From NCBI GenBank assembly GCA_030562195.1, contig CM060199.1:19798338-19862337 (forward strand): a DNA stretch of 64,000 nt. Direction: 5' to 3'. How positions within the stretch are numbered: position 1 is the first letter of the stretch; each line of letters starts with the position of its first letter. Both the position numbers and the translations under genes were made by a program. Under the pieces are notes generated by a model that did not search any database, was not told where the DNA came from, and worked only from the letters and a program-made list of their open reading frames with translations. The stretch is from Nipponacmea schrenckii. Taxonomy: Eukaryota > Mollusca > Gastropoda > Lottiidae. Shown here in pieces: positions 22,141-34,068 of the stretch.

Positions 22141-23990
22141 GTTTGCGTTTGTTGTTTTTTAGGATCAGTTTTGTTTACATTTAACTGCTCATGCGCATTA
22201 CCTAACTTCCGATTAAGTGGTAGGCTTGTCCATCACGAGCTGTCTTCATAATCCCTTAGTTTTAACAAAGTACAACTTACTGATAATCAAAATTTGGGAC
22301 TATCTGCGAATGTAAACTCATAAAAAAAGTAATTTCATTTTCATAACATGCAAAAACATTCTAAGACTAACAGTGCAGTATTATGTGGCTGATATTTCAA
22401 TTCTGTTTGAATTTAAAGAAAGAATTTAATAACATTTTGCTTTACTTACATAGCAACTATAACAAGAGAGAAAATGATATGCGATGATGTGGGACGATCT
22501 TTTGCAATCATATTTAGGAAAAGTCTCCTGGGGTAAAATGATATGTAACAGATAGCGTAACGCTTAGAAGCAGCTGAGCGTTGTGTATTTATTGGATTTT
22601 AATGGGATTCTGTCATATCGTGTAGCATACATATATATATACTATCTTGTTTTATTTTTCACTCGAGCTCGGGGAAGGGAGGGATTGATTCTCCTAATGT
22701 ACAGGCAGAACTGGGATTTGGGGTCTGGATTTGCTGTGTATTTTTATCCCATTCTGAATATGTAACTATCCTTTTCTGCTTATAAACATTTTCTCTTGAA
22801 GCTCTTAAAATGAGCATGAACGTGAATGAACTATCTTGCGATTCCCTCCCAGTAGTAGTGTGTAGACTATAATGGAAAAACATGAAATAGTTCTGATATT
22901 TACATTTCATCATTGGTGTCCATTTTAAATAAATATAACGGGTAATATACTAGATGTGAAGTATATGGAAGCGATCAGTAAAGTAAGCAAGGTTAATAGA
23001 CTGCTATCGTGAGTAGTCAGAAGACGGATGCGAAAGTACCACAAGTATGTGAGAAGATGGTTTTGTTTAGAAAATGATAGACGGGAAAGCGATCAAATCA
23101 TATTGAATATACATAAATAGAGTCTCATTATATTGCTATTTGATTTCAAGACGACCAGCTCTACGCGATGCGATATTTAAGTAATCATACTTAAAGGGAG
23201 GTCATCGGCTGGATAGTTCTGCCTTTCTTTTCAATTAAAATTTCACCGCCGGCTCATCTAATATTTCACTATTGTCAATCCCTCGAAATTGTTGTCACTT
23301 TTGTGTTACTCGGATAAACCTAGATGAAAAAAATATTATGTTTTAAAATGTTTTTTCTTACCACATAATAATCTTCCCACGGTAGTATTATATTCAATCT
23401 GTTACAATACCACTCCTGAGTTCCATTCAAGGAAATAAGCCATTGTATACTCAGGAGACCGATTGTCCTCATCATTTATTGTCACAAACTTTCCTTCCAG
23501 GGGAGATAGTTGTGAAATATATTCGTTTAACAAAGTATCATTTTATGCGAATGGCTCTTTACGAACGCAGTCTGTGACTTATATCCAAATCCACTTTCTC
23601 TGTAAAACTTGTCTGCCTATACTTTTAAGATATTGTTGGCCAAGATTCAGATTTTGTGAGATGAGAGATTTTCATGTGGTGTTGGGGGGGGGGGGGTGGT
23701 GATCTGAAAATAGTCGTAGTGTTTGCAGTGCCAGTCAAGGTAGTGTAAAGTAAAGGTGGTGGTCTACTTTAAGTTTGATTACCTCAAGATATTTCATTAT
23801 ATATCGAATTTTTGTACAGAAACTAAGAATTGGCCAGGCTCCCATGTGACGTTTTGGATATATCTGGATAAAGTTATAGAAGGTTCAATTTCCTGATATA
23901 ATATTGGAAAAATATGGCAAATGAATTGGCGGTCTCTGTCTATAAGACTATGAACAACTGCCCATTTGTATTTCCATTACGAGTTGTTTT
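22141..23990. other. MAM intron 1, nothing supported
   Basis: No exon-like frame. A G run of about 13 bases is at 23684-23696. Confidence 0.4.
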
Positions 23991-24256
23991 AGTCTAATTA
24001 AAATATAGGCCTAACTTTCGTTCGTTGTTTATTAGTTTCGTTTCGAATGTTTTTATTATCTATTGGCTTTGTACGTAACCACTACAGTTAGATCTAACAC
24101 TGCCCTTCAATTCGGTCGTTCAAACAGTTCGTAATGAAGGGCGGTGATAGACCAAACTGTAGTGGTTAGGTACAAAGCCAATAGCTTATAAAACCATACG
24201 AAAGGAAACTAATAAATTACGAACGAAAGTTAGGTCTATATTTTAATTAGACTGGG
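23991..24256. repeat. Foldback MITE, possibly hAT-derived
   Basis: The element is almost entirely one inverted repeat. The left arm AGTCTAATTAAAATATAGGC...CCTAACTTTCGTTCGT is mirrored by ACGAACGAAAGTTAGG...TATATTTTAATTAGACT on the right. The arms meet at CCCTTCAATTCGGTCG / AATGAAGGGCGG. GTTGTTTT occurs at 23983-23990 and again at 24257-24264, an 8-bp direct repeat compatible with a hAT target duplication if three terminal bases were lost on the left. The truncated relative at 3773 starts CAGTCTAATT. Confidence 0.85.
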
Positions 24257-24478
24257 GTTGTTTTCGAGCGGTTTTCTTTTATCTGAATACGATAAGATAA
24301 AGATCGTAAGGCATCTCTCTCAGCCTCGAATATTGAAAGGGTTGCAATTCCTCTAGAATTCGTCAGGAAAAGGTTATAAGACATTTAGAAATAACACTGC
24401 AGAACAACAACAACACAACGTTTCATTACGTGGAAGAATCAAACTATCTCTCACCAACATGTAATGAAACGTGTTTAA

Positions 24479-25512
24479 GGGGGTTGACAACCTTATCGTT
24501 CGAGGTGTATTTCAATCAAGAAACGTATTAAGTTAATATCCATTCTATTTGGCATTAAAAAAAAATCATCTAGTAAAAATTTTAGCTCAATCGCTTCAGT
24601 AGTTTGTCAGGTCCGTCAAGTCTATTTATCTAATCTATTTATACAACACGATGGGGTATTACTATATGTAGACGTACAAATTACGTTGTCAGTTGATATT
24701 TATGAGTACTACGTCATCGGCTAAATAAACTTTTTCTACGTTTGTAGTTCAGATTGGTATTGGGGGGAATTTAGAAGTCACGTGATGCTCATAAATCATT
24801 ACGTCACATGTAAACAGATAAATTTTATGATTGGTGGGTAGGGATGCTTTGACATATGCTAATCCATTGTTTTAGCACTCCAATTATGTGGTTATCGGTG
24901 CATATCGATGCCTAAAAGGTGCCTAAAGATTTCTACAGCATGAAAGACAATCTTTTAACAACATGATCGTTAATTACGTAAGGTTTACATGTGTTTGCAA
25001 ATTGTTGAAAAAAACTGCCATTTTTCCAAAAGCATATCTCGCTTACAATTTACCCGATTTATACAAACTTTGGCTTCAGCTAAAGCTTACGATGTCCTCT
25101 ATAACTTCACGTTGGCCTTTTTTATAAAATGAATAGTTTTTTAAAAATTCAATTTTTCGTAAATGCATACGCAAAATTTTGATTTCTATCAATATCTTCA
25201 AAACAAAACAAAATTTTCCAAAAAGCCAACGTAACTTTGTGGAGATACACGTAGACTTGTGTTGTGCAAAATTTCAACCTTCTATATTAAATAGTCTAGT
25301 AGATATGCTAATTTTAAGGGAATAATTGACTTTTTTTTTATCTTTCATACCCTATTTCTCAAAGTTGAAATGTCATAAAGAAATAAATTTTAATATTTTT
25401 GGATAGTTGAAAGTCTTCTCTTTCCATTGATATTTAAATATTTTAGATAGGTGGATAAGAAGTGGTTGAAGTCGTCTATTTTTTGTACATAGGTTTAGGG
25501 TTGTCAACCCCC
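24479..25512. repeat. MITE with GGGGGTTGACAACC ends and TTAA flanks
   Basis: GGGGGTTGACAACC at 24479-24492 is exactly inverted at 25499-25512 (GGTTGTCAACCCCC). Each end is directly flanked by TTAA (24475-24478 and 25513-25516), the target duplication used by piggyBac-type transposases. No transposase is encoded in the 1034 bp. Attribution to piggyBac rests on TTAA alone. Confidence 0.7.
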
Positions 25513-26940
25513 TTAAATCAGGAAATAGTACATAACATTACCGTTTTAAAAGCACAAATTATGTGGAAATTTCGAAAATAGAATTCATTGACAGTTTCGA
25601 TTTAAGCAGAAACAAAAGAATTACAACAATTGTCCCTTTCAAACAGACCTCTCCTGCCTTCAACATGGGTATGAGAATGTGTGTACTAGTAGTTATTGTC
25701 TTTGAAACTATCTGAAGGTCACGTTCGGTTGAGACAACAAGCCCAACAGTTCAAGATCCCTCGACATGAAATCGTTAAAAAAGGCTTATGGCACTATCCT
25801 CAAAAAGTTCCCCTCTTGCACACTACATGGCGTTGACCGTCTTCACTAGCCTACATAAGGTGTAGAAAAGACGTAAAACTCCATTAATTTCATTTCTAAG
25901 AAGATTAGTAGCCTAATATATATTGATACACATGTAGTTTCAAACGACCTGATTACAACAGAAGCAAATTAGAAATCCTTTCAAAATTATTATTGCAGCT
26001 GTTTATTTATTTTTTTGGTTTTTTTTTTCTCCCTATTCTCTTTATTATTTTCTAACCGCTGTGGTTAATTGTAGTGCTTCTTCAAGCTTAGAATAGACAT
26101 TAAAAGCTATATCTATACTACATGATTTAATGCAAACGGAAGCTCTATTGTTAAATGATGTTGCCAAGCAGAATACGGATTTACTGTCAATCAGATTCAA
26201 CAACCAATGTAATCTCGGTTAAATATTACAAAACTATCAGTTATGTTCCATGCTGCGTGCGACTAAATGATCGAGGCTAATGGAAAGTTACCAATTTCCT
26301 CTTGGGACTATTCAATAATTCTTTACTAATCCGCAATAAAGAATACTTCCTGTTTATGTCACCATTGTGACCAAGACAGATTAAGACTATTATATTATCA
26401 TGTGTCTCTCAATAATTTGAACTCACCAAATGTAGGCCATACCGACTTTTATGATACGCGACTACGTTTATCTATCTTCGCCATCTATTATAAAAGGCTA
26501 TACAGTTACGTTTGTGATATCTTTGACAATTCGTCAAGGCGAAAAAATGTGTTTTTTTTTTAATTATCGATAAGTGAGACGATTCCCCGACAAAGTCATA
26601 TTCAACAAGGAAGTGCGTCCATTTTTTTTTTTTTTTTTTTTTTTAACTTATTGCTTTATAATAAGTTTGCACGATCCTTCTTCTGAAGATAAAACCTACA
26701 TTCGGTTGACAGTTTTATAATCAATGATCTTTTTTTTTGTCCATTTTTTGTTTTAGTAGTTGAATTAGATACTTAGACGTTAACAAGTCATTTATAGACC
26801 GAAGATCGTGGGTTTGACAACGCCTTAAAGGCAAAGTTTCGACATTGGCTTTTTGTTTCAAGACATCATAAGAAAAACGTATGGTTTTAATATGGAAATA
26901 ACACACGAATGTAGTTCACTGCGATATTAAAGACTTGACT
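25513..26940. other. MAM intron 1; short shared repeat at 25815-25900
   Basis: CACACTACATGGCGTTGACC...GTCTTCACTAG at 25.82 kb resembles CACACTACATGCTATTGGCC...GTCTTCATTAG at 40.35 kb. GTGTAGAAAAGACGTAAAACTCC resembles GTGCAGAAAAGTAGGACGTAAAACTCC at 28.44 kb. Otherwise nothing is supported. A T run lies at 26622-26644. Confidence 0.4.
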
Positions 26941-27287
26941 TAAAGGGATAATAGGTCTTAGGATGAACGTAAAATTTTAGTTCTCAAGAGTGGTCAATAT
27001 GAGTTGTATTCATCAGTGAACTTACCTGGTGTCATAAAGTAACAGAATATCTTAAAATCTTGAAAACTTGCAAAACTTAGTCATTTATTAAAAACGCTTA
27101 ATCAATTTATTTCATTATTTTTTAATCGTTTCTTTCAATAATCAAATTTATCTTTATGTATAATTACTTAGTTTTTTGGATATTTATTTATTTCTTTATG
27201 TTTTTTAAGGCAGCAGGTATATTTACTGATGAATAGAGCTATTACTGGCCAAATTAAAAATATTATCCCTTTAACAAATTGATTTTA
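26941..27287. repeat. MITE with ~90 bp imperfect terminal inverted repeats (reference copy of the TTGGCCA family)
   Basis: Left arm TTAAAGGGATAATAGGTCTT, GTGGTCAATATGAG, ATTCATCAGTGAACTTACCTG is mirrored by the right arm CAGCAGGTATATTTACTGAT, GAATAGAGCTATTACTGGCC, ATTATCCCTTTAA. The roughly 170 bp centre is AT-rich and non-coding. Best-preserved member of a family with at least five sites in this window. Confidence 0.8.
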
Positions 27288-27660
27288 TACGCCCATTTAA
27301 ATGGCCACTGTTTGGGTCCGTCCGAAATTGCTTTAGAAAGGCACAATTCTCGAGGGATTTTAACGAAACCTGGTGTGAGTGTTTGTAACCACCTAAGGAT
27401 GTTAAGCAGAGGAATTGGAAAATATTTAATATGAGTAATGACACTTGTTCTGAAATCTCTTCCAATTTTTATATTTCTAATACTAAAGAAGCCACAACTA
27501 TTGGCGGATTTGGACGAAATTTGGTGAAATTGTTTATCAACGTATAGGGACGAATCTTATTGGAAAGAAAATAAATCAAAACATATTTTTTATGAATTAT
27601 TTCCCTTTCGTTTTTTGCTAGTAAACACTAAAGAGAACGATTCTTATTTTCATATCGTTC
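27284..27660 (-). mobile_element. Fragment of a hairpin-ended element (minus orientation)
   Basis: Starts TTTTATACGCCCATTTAAATGGCC, the 3' hairpin end in reverse, followed by GGGTCCGTCCG. It contains diverged core units (CACAATTCTCGAGGG, AACGAAACCTGGTGTGAGTG, AATATTTAATATGAGT). The 5' end is missing. Confidence 0.6.
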
Positions 27661-30600
27661 ATTATGTATGACTGAAGGTTGAATGTTTCATATTGATAAT
27701 TGCTACTGACTGTCAAATATTTATGACAAGTTATCTTATAACATGGTTTATTATTTCCAACCAAGCCTTCTTATCGCATTAAAAGACATTTCTAAAATTT
27801 GATTTTAAGACTGAGTTGAAATATTTGACAGAGAACAACATGTATAAAGTCTCATCGAATTCGATGAATTCGAAAACTTTCCTATCCTTTTACAAAAGAG
27901 CTAACACATTCCAATCAAAAACATCATTTATCTGGTCTGCTTGCAACTACATTTTACGTCTACATTTTGTTGATGCATTAGAGCCTCACCAAACTAATAC
28001 AATTGGACAAATTCAAAAGGCCTTTTTCACTTGAAAAATCATTAATTGTGGAAGTTTTTAAGGGTTGATTAACGTGATTGAAAGAAATGGTATTTTAATT
28101 ATACACACGATGAGATGAACGGTATTTGGAGCCCGCCATATCAAAGCCAGACACCCATCTGAGGGATTCAATTTTCTTTCCATCATGTGATTTATAGCCT
28201 GTTTCTGATTGGCTAAAACTCGGTTATATCATTTACAACTAGAAAATAAATAATCTTGTATTTTCGGTAAGCTTTGGGCAGTGTATCATGGTAAATGTTG
28301 ATTTACAATGACATGTTACCGAAAAGGTGCACATCAAATTCACTAGAAGATTTTGTCAATTTTGCCATATTTTTCATAATGCTCGATGTTTCCGAACTAT
28401 ACTATTATCAACATGGTATCTTCTCAGTTGTCATATTTAAGGTGCAGAAAAGTAGGACGTAAAACTCCGTTCTTCATAACTGTTCGTACATCTATTGGTT
28501 TATTAAAGCTAGTGAGCACATCTGTAACGAAATACTGGGTAGCCTGCGTAGTTGTAACTACAATAAATAGATTGAAAGCAAGGCTGCTGATGAAAGAAAC
28601 CGAAGTAATAACCGCAAAACGAAACTCGAAATTCAAAACAACACATTGCCAACATTGGTCGCGACTTATGACATCTCACAGCGCGTATTTATCTAGTGTA
28701 CATAAAACTGTGGAGTTTGCTGTTGAAAGCGTATCAAAGTTAGACAAAATAATCATAATTGATAAAATGTAGCTTTCAAATCTACATTTATATTTTGACC
28801 AACTATGTAAAATGAAATGCAATAATAACAGACTTTTTGATTTGCCAAATTGTCTACAAATTTCGATTTTTACGATACTATTCAGCTCCTTGGAAGAAAA
28901 TAACCAAAAAACCAACAGAAATGGTCCTTGATATCAAGCAAATTATTATACAAGCATTATACTCATACTTCTAAACATATTGGTGGGACTTGTAGTCAAA
29001 CATCATAATTTACTGCCTTGATCCCATTGTACTCGCAATAATTACACTTCGTGATCAGTCTTAGGTTTGAAAATGAAAGACTCATAAGTGGTCAGCCGTC
29101 ACGATGAATATTGCTTGAAACTGCTAAATCGAAGATTCAGTCGTAGAAAGCATTTGGCTGAAACTATAGCCAACAAACTAGACAATCACCATTGTCCAGG
29201 TGAATCAAATTTATATCAATAATCTAGAGAAATACTATGGAAAATTAATGAAGCCGTCCAATGCTTGATTGCATGCCACATTAGTTTTTAGCTTTTTCTT
29301 GTCTTCCTATCCGTTTTTAACGAAGTTCCAACGACGTTTACCTTAAATATTTACTAAACTTACTAAAGGTTCTATTTATACTTATGATTTTAGCTTTAAG
29401 TTGGTTAATATTAAACAGCTTACTGGGGAATAAGTACAGATTTGCAGATAGTCTCCATAGTAATTTCCTCTTCTTATAAATATTTTTTAAAGAAAATCCG
29501 TAAATCTATAATGATACCCCATCCTCCAGCTTTTGATTAAGGCTCAAGTGATCAGTAAATACAAATAGACAAAGATAATTGGACTTTTCTCATCACGAGT
29601 TTAAGTATATTTATTTCAATCTCGGGAACTTGGTAAATAACGTCTATCAACAACTTCGAATGATAAAGCCTTCATCGAGATGAAATATGGCCTTCTATAT
29701 GCCCCCCGTTTGATATTCAAGACAGGGTTTAATTACTGTCAATAGAAGATCTTATCATGAATAGACTCCCGTACTGAACTAAGCGGTATTAGTTATATTC
29801 ATAGCCCAATCGATCATATTTCGATGGATTTGTAGAATACATTCTTAATTCAGAATCAACAGAGCGAATTCACACTTCTTATAGTAATTATGATCTGCTA
29901 AATTCAACTATTTGTCTGTGAAATCGGATTGTCGTCATATTTATATATAAAAGGATTGTAAGAAGATCTGTACTTTAAGTTCGGCCTTTGATGATTATAT
30001 TTGATTCAAATGCGTCTACTTCAGTGCGCGACAAATTATTCAAATTGTGCATAATTATTCTGTGGGCAATTGAAAACTTAAATGAAACGAAACAACACAG
30101 TGATCTATTGTCAACAGCGTTCTTATCAATATCTTGCTTTCCTCCTTCAGTTTGGGTCAAAGAAGATTCGAGCGCGTTACTGGAATTTAGCCAGTGGAGC
30201 AGTATTCGTCTATCTACATTGTTTGGTCATTCCTGCCAATGTTTAATTCCCTTTTCAATGGTCTACGCTCCAGGGATATTTTTTTTTTAATCTTCTAGAC
30301 GATTCACTTAATTGCCAATTATATTACTTTCGTCGAAGAACACAATTTCTTAAGGTCCAAATGACCTACATGAAGCAATTAAATTGATACGCGAATTCGG
30401 TTCTTAAATTTTATAAGGAATGATGGCTTTATACTAGTACATTGCATACACAAAAGGCCACCAGTGCTACATTCAAAGTCCAGTCAAGATCAACACAATT
30501 CGTAAAATATGCACTGTTATAACATTTTTATTTGATCTGAAATCATCTGCAAGTATCAAAAGGACTTTTCTATCATTATTTAATAACTCTTTAAAGATAA

Positions 30601-32520
30601 AAACGGGGAATGAGTAATTACCTCATTTCTACTTGATTTACTACGGTAAAAATTGGTTAGTTTCACCTTTTATCAACGTAATGCGAAATGAATTGCAAAT
30701 AGGAAAAAAGACACACACACACACGTTACAAAAGCATATAACGTCTTAGAATCAACTCGTCCGAATGCTATTATTTTTTAGTAATATAAGTATGTATCCA
30801 CACTTATTACAATTTTGAAAAAGCGATAATGTAACAGTATCTGTTGTTTTTTTTTCTTTTTAAGTGAGCAAGGCGATGTTTCCTTTGGAGAAAAAAAAAA
30901 GAATCTGGGAAATCAACACTAAAACAGGAAAAGAAAAATCCTATCAAAGCACAAGGGCATAGTGGCAATCATTGTCCAGTGTGTACATTCTTAATTATAT
31001 GAATTCCTTTTTGTCGGTCTTCTGTGAATATAAATATATCGTACATAGTCTTACGTCAATTCAGGAGTAAAGGTCAAGGACGCGTATTAAACCCGCGTGA
31101 GAGTTAGGCCTATTTTCTCTTATACTTATTACGGATTTCCAGGACTCACAATTTGAAAATTAATTACCTGATTTTATGAAATTATCTGATTATAGAGGTG
31201 TTTCTTAATCTCATACCTGCTATAATAAATAGTAGATTAATAGCTTATCAAAATATAAAACCCGTTCCGGGTGTCCAATAGTTGTTAAGAATGTATGGCG
31301 GTTTCAGTCCCATTGTGTAATACTTACATCTGAGAGACCAATTCAATTTCTGTATTTGTCCCCACGCTTTGACTTTAACATAATTATTAGCTTTTTATCT
31401 ACAGCGTAGCAGAATACAATAGATGTTGTCAAAAATCTTTCACGAGACATAGAGTAAATAGTCATAATGGCAATATTTCCTTGCTTAAATTCCAAAGATT
31501 TGAAAAAAAAGAAAAGTTTTTAATCAAGCTTATGAAATTCATATTCCTAGAGGAAGTATTTTGAAGTGGTCTAGCATACATGTCAAGGTTTGACCGTCAG
31601 ACATAACGGCATTGAAGACGACCACAGAAAGTGCTGTTATTTGTATTTCACGGAAAAGTGTGGTTATGTTTGTGCCATCATAGATGTAATACATACAAAT
31701 GCGTTCCGATTGCGTAATCCGTTATCCAACAACTTTCTAATAAATTTATTATCTTTCTCCGTGAGCTTGAAAATAATACGCAATTAAAAAAAAGAATTAT
31801 GTAAAGTTTGTACTCTCCATTGACTGTTGAGCGCCTTCGTGTAATTATTTGCCCTTTGTTTTTTAATGAGGCTTGATCTTTACAAAAAATATCAAATTTA
31901 ATACCTATCATCACTGAAGGATTTCCTATAGAGTAATACCAACTAATAATTATAAATAGTAATCATTTAGCCAAAATTATGACAAAAACCCCAAAACTGG
32001 ATGGAAGTTCATGGGTTTGTATATACATGTACGTCATCATATAAAAGTCATATACGCTACTATCAAATCTCTAGACAATATCGTTTGAAACCTCGTATAA
32101 TGTAATATAACTCGAAATTACTTTTCGAGCCTCGTTTAGTAACTCAATTACTCGTATTACTTATACGATGTTTTCCGTTTTCATCTGCAGAAAAGAGGAG
32201 ATTGAAAGCTTATATATTTTACTAGGTTTTAAATCTAACTGCTTATAATACGTGTTATTTAATTGGTAAATTTTAGTTGTTGAAAATCAAACTAGGAATA
32301 CAAAATTCAGATCAAATGATCCACGCATTTACGAGCTTTGGAACAATAACAAAAAGTACTAGGTTACCCACGATATGTTGTAAAAAATCTAGCGTGTGGT
32401 TTTGCGATTCGATTTATTTTAATGGTTACCAAGCCTCAACAGAGTCCGTAATTTAGTGCCATTAGTCATTTTTTTTTTTAATTCATAACCACCCAAAAAA
32501 AAAAAGAGAAAAAACCTTAC
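27661..32520. other. MAM intron 1, no genes or classified repeats
   Basis: Several 60-128 codon frames occur (the longest 28386-28772, +), but they overlap in both strands, lack motifs and have no splice context. A short (AC)n lies at 30711-30724. Confidence 0.4.
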
Positions 32521-32713
32521 CTTCTTCAGTGCCTTCCGTTACATCGGTTGATGGAAATCCTCTTTGTCTACCATCTTGTGCCTTCTCGATGAGAAAGCCT
32601 TTGGATCCAGTCGTTGACCAAAGGCATGAATTGTCTTCAAAATCACATTTATAGGAACTTATTGGAATAAAGAATTCCATTAGTACACAAATGATCCACA
32701 TTGGAAAAATCAT
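32521..32713 (-). CDS. MAM-domain protein, exon 1 (signal peptide and start of MAM domain)
   Basis: The ATG at 32713 has A at -3. Residues 1-20 (MIFPMWIICVLMEFFIPISS) form a signal peptide, so the protein is secreted or a type I membrane protein. YKCDFEDNSCLW (21-32) is the canonical start of a MAM domain (CDFE...C.W) with the first two conserved cysteines, C23 and C30. The exon ends GAAGAAG/GTAAGG, a strong donor, in phase 1 and joins exon 2 with no frame conflict. MAM domains mediate extracellular adhesion or dimerisation in meprins, RPTPs and many invertebrate multi-domain proteins. The remaining domains of this gene are unknown. Confidence 0.87.
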
Positions 32714-32810
32714 CTTTCTGAACAGACTGTTGTATTTCTAGTCACCAGTTTCAAATGTTAAATCAATTCTATTATTGCCGAGAAATGTTTACTGTTTAAA
32801 AACTAATATT

Positions 32811-32825
32811 AAAACTATATAAATG
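32811..32825 (-). promoter_or_regulatory. Candidate TATA box of the MAM gene
   Basis: On the minus strand ATTTATATAG lies about 100 bp upstream of the ATG of exon 1, a plausible distance for a short 5' UTR. In such AT-rich DNA this match is weak evidence. Confidence 0.25.
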
Positions 32826-33880
32826 CTTTCCAACACGTCTTGGGGTGTTTATTTCTTACTTTCTGTAGACAACGAATGTTCGGTAAATGCAAATGCAAAT
32901 AATTAGAATCCATTCAAAGTCAATTATTCAGCATTCAGTTACATTATGATTCGTTCCACGTCTTTTCATTCAAATGTCTTTTATGTTTTTTTTAATCAGC
33001 ACCATTGAGGAATATTGGTCTCTTCCACTATTAATTTATCAGATTTCCAGCCTTGTTATTGAAAATTGGTTTATCAATGAAAATTCTGCTTAAATACATT
33101 AGGCCGATTACCACCATCAAGTTTCTTATCACGATTTTCAACTCTTTTCACCTGAAGAAATCAAATGGAATAAAATATCGTCATCAGTCGAATAAATACT
33201 AGTACAAATATTTTGTAAATGATATATTATTATGTTTCCCGAGTGGTATGACTTACAATACAATAAATATGTTGCACAATCATAGTTAAGGATTCTACTT
33301 CTTGCAGTGTTTCGCTGCCACGAGGTTAAGGGGGCGGCTATTTACTGGGGTTTATTTGTCTTGAATATATATTATATATATAATATCTATGCATTCGAAG
33401 GCTCTTAGTTCGATGATGAATTCTGTAAATGATTAGCTTGCCTGATGTCTAAAAAGAAGCCTAATTGCATAATGCAACATTTTGAAATAATGATAATATG
33501 AGAAGACACGCTTTTGTTTTAAAACGGTAATAATTTGACATTGTTCTGTCTAACATTCAGTCCATTGGAAAATACAATGAAGGATAAGTTGAAACAATAT
33601 ATATCGAGGTACAATTTGTTTAAAAATACACAATTTCATGTGTATTAGATAGACAGATCTATCGTTTTATAGAGACATAATTGTAAACACCAATGACTTT
33701 CAACCAAAGGGTAATTCGATCGTACAAGACTCCTGAAAGATATTAGGAAGAAAAGGGCTGAAAAATCATGGCTACGATAAGATTAAATTGGTATAAAGGC
33801 ATGCTGTTTAAAGCCGGATTCAGACAAAATGTTAACTAATCAGAAAAATTGAGATGTTTGTTGAGGTTAATTCCTTAAAA

Positions 33881-34050
33881 TGGGTTCCGATCGTCGTGTG
33901 AAAGTCCGATGACCTTTTATAAGTCATCTTCACTCATAATTCCAGTCGTTCCAGCGATAATCCGAGAAAGATCAATGCCGAGAGGTTTAGCCAGGATTAG
34001 CTTGTAGAAAAGATCCTTATCTGTGAAAGTTGTTATCCTTGTAAAATAAT
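33881..34050 (+). repeat. tRNA-derived SINE, copy 3 (5'-truncated)
   Basis: Begins near the box B region (GGGTTCCGATCGTCGTG) and continues AAAGTCCGATGACCTTTTAT, AAGTCATCTTCACTCATAAT, GAGGTTTAGCCAGGATTAGC to TGTTATCCTTGTAAAATA. It lacks the box A head and a central GTAAATGGGTACG block. It directly abuts the hairpin-ended element at 34069. Confidence 0.8.
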
Positions 34051-34068
34051 ATAGAACAAATTGTTGTT

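Noticed and set aside
28386..28772. 128-codon frame as a gene
   Set aside because: Open frames exist on both strands over the same bases, composition is random-like, and part of it overlaps a short interspersed repeat. No family features.
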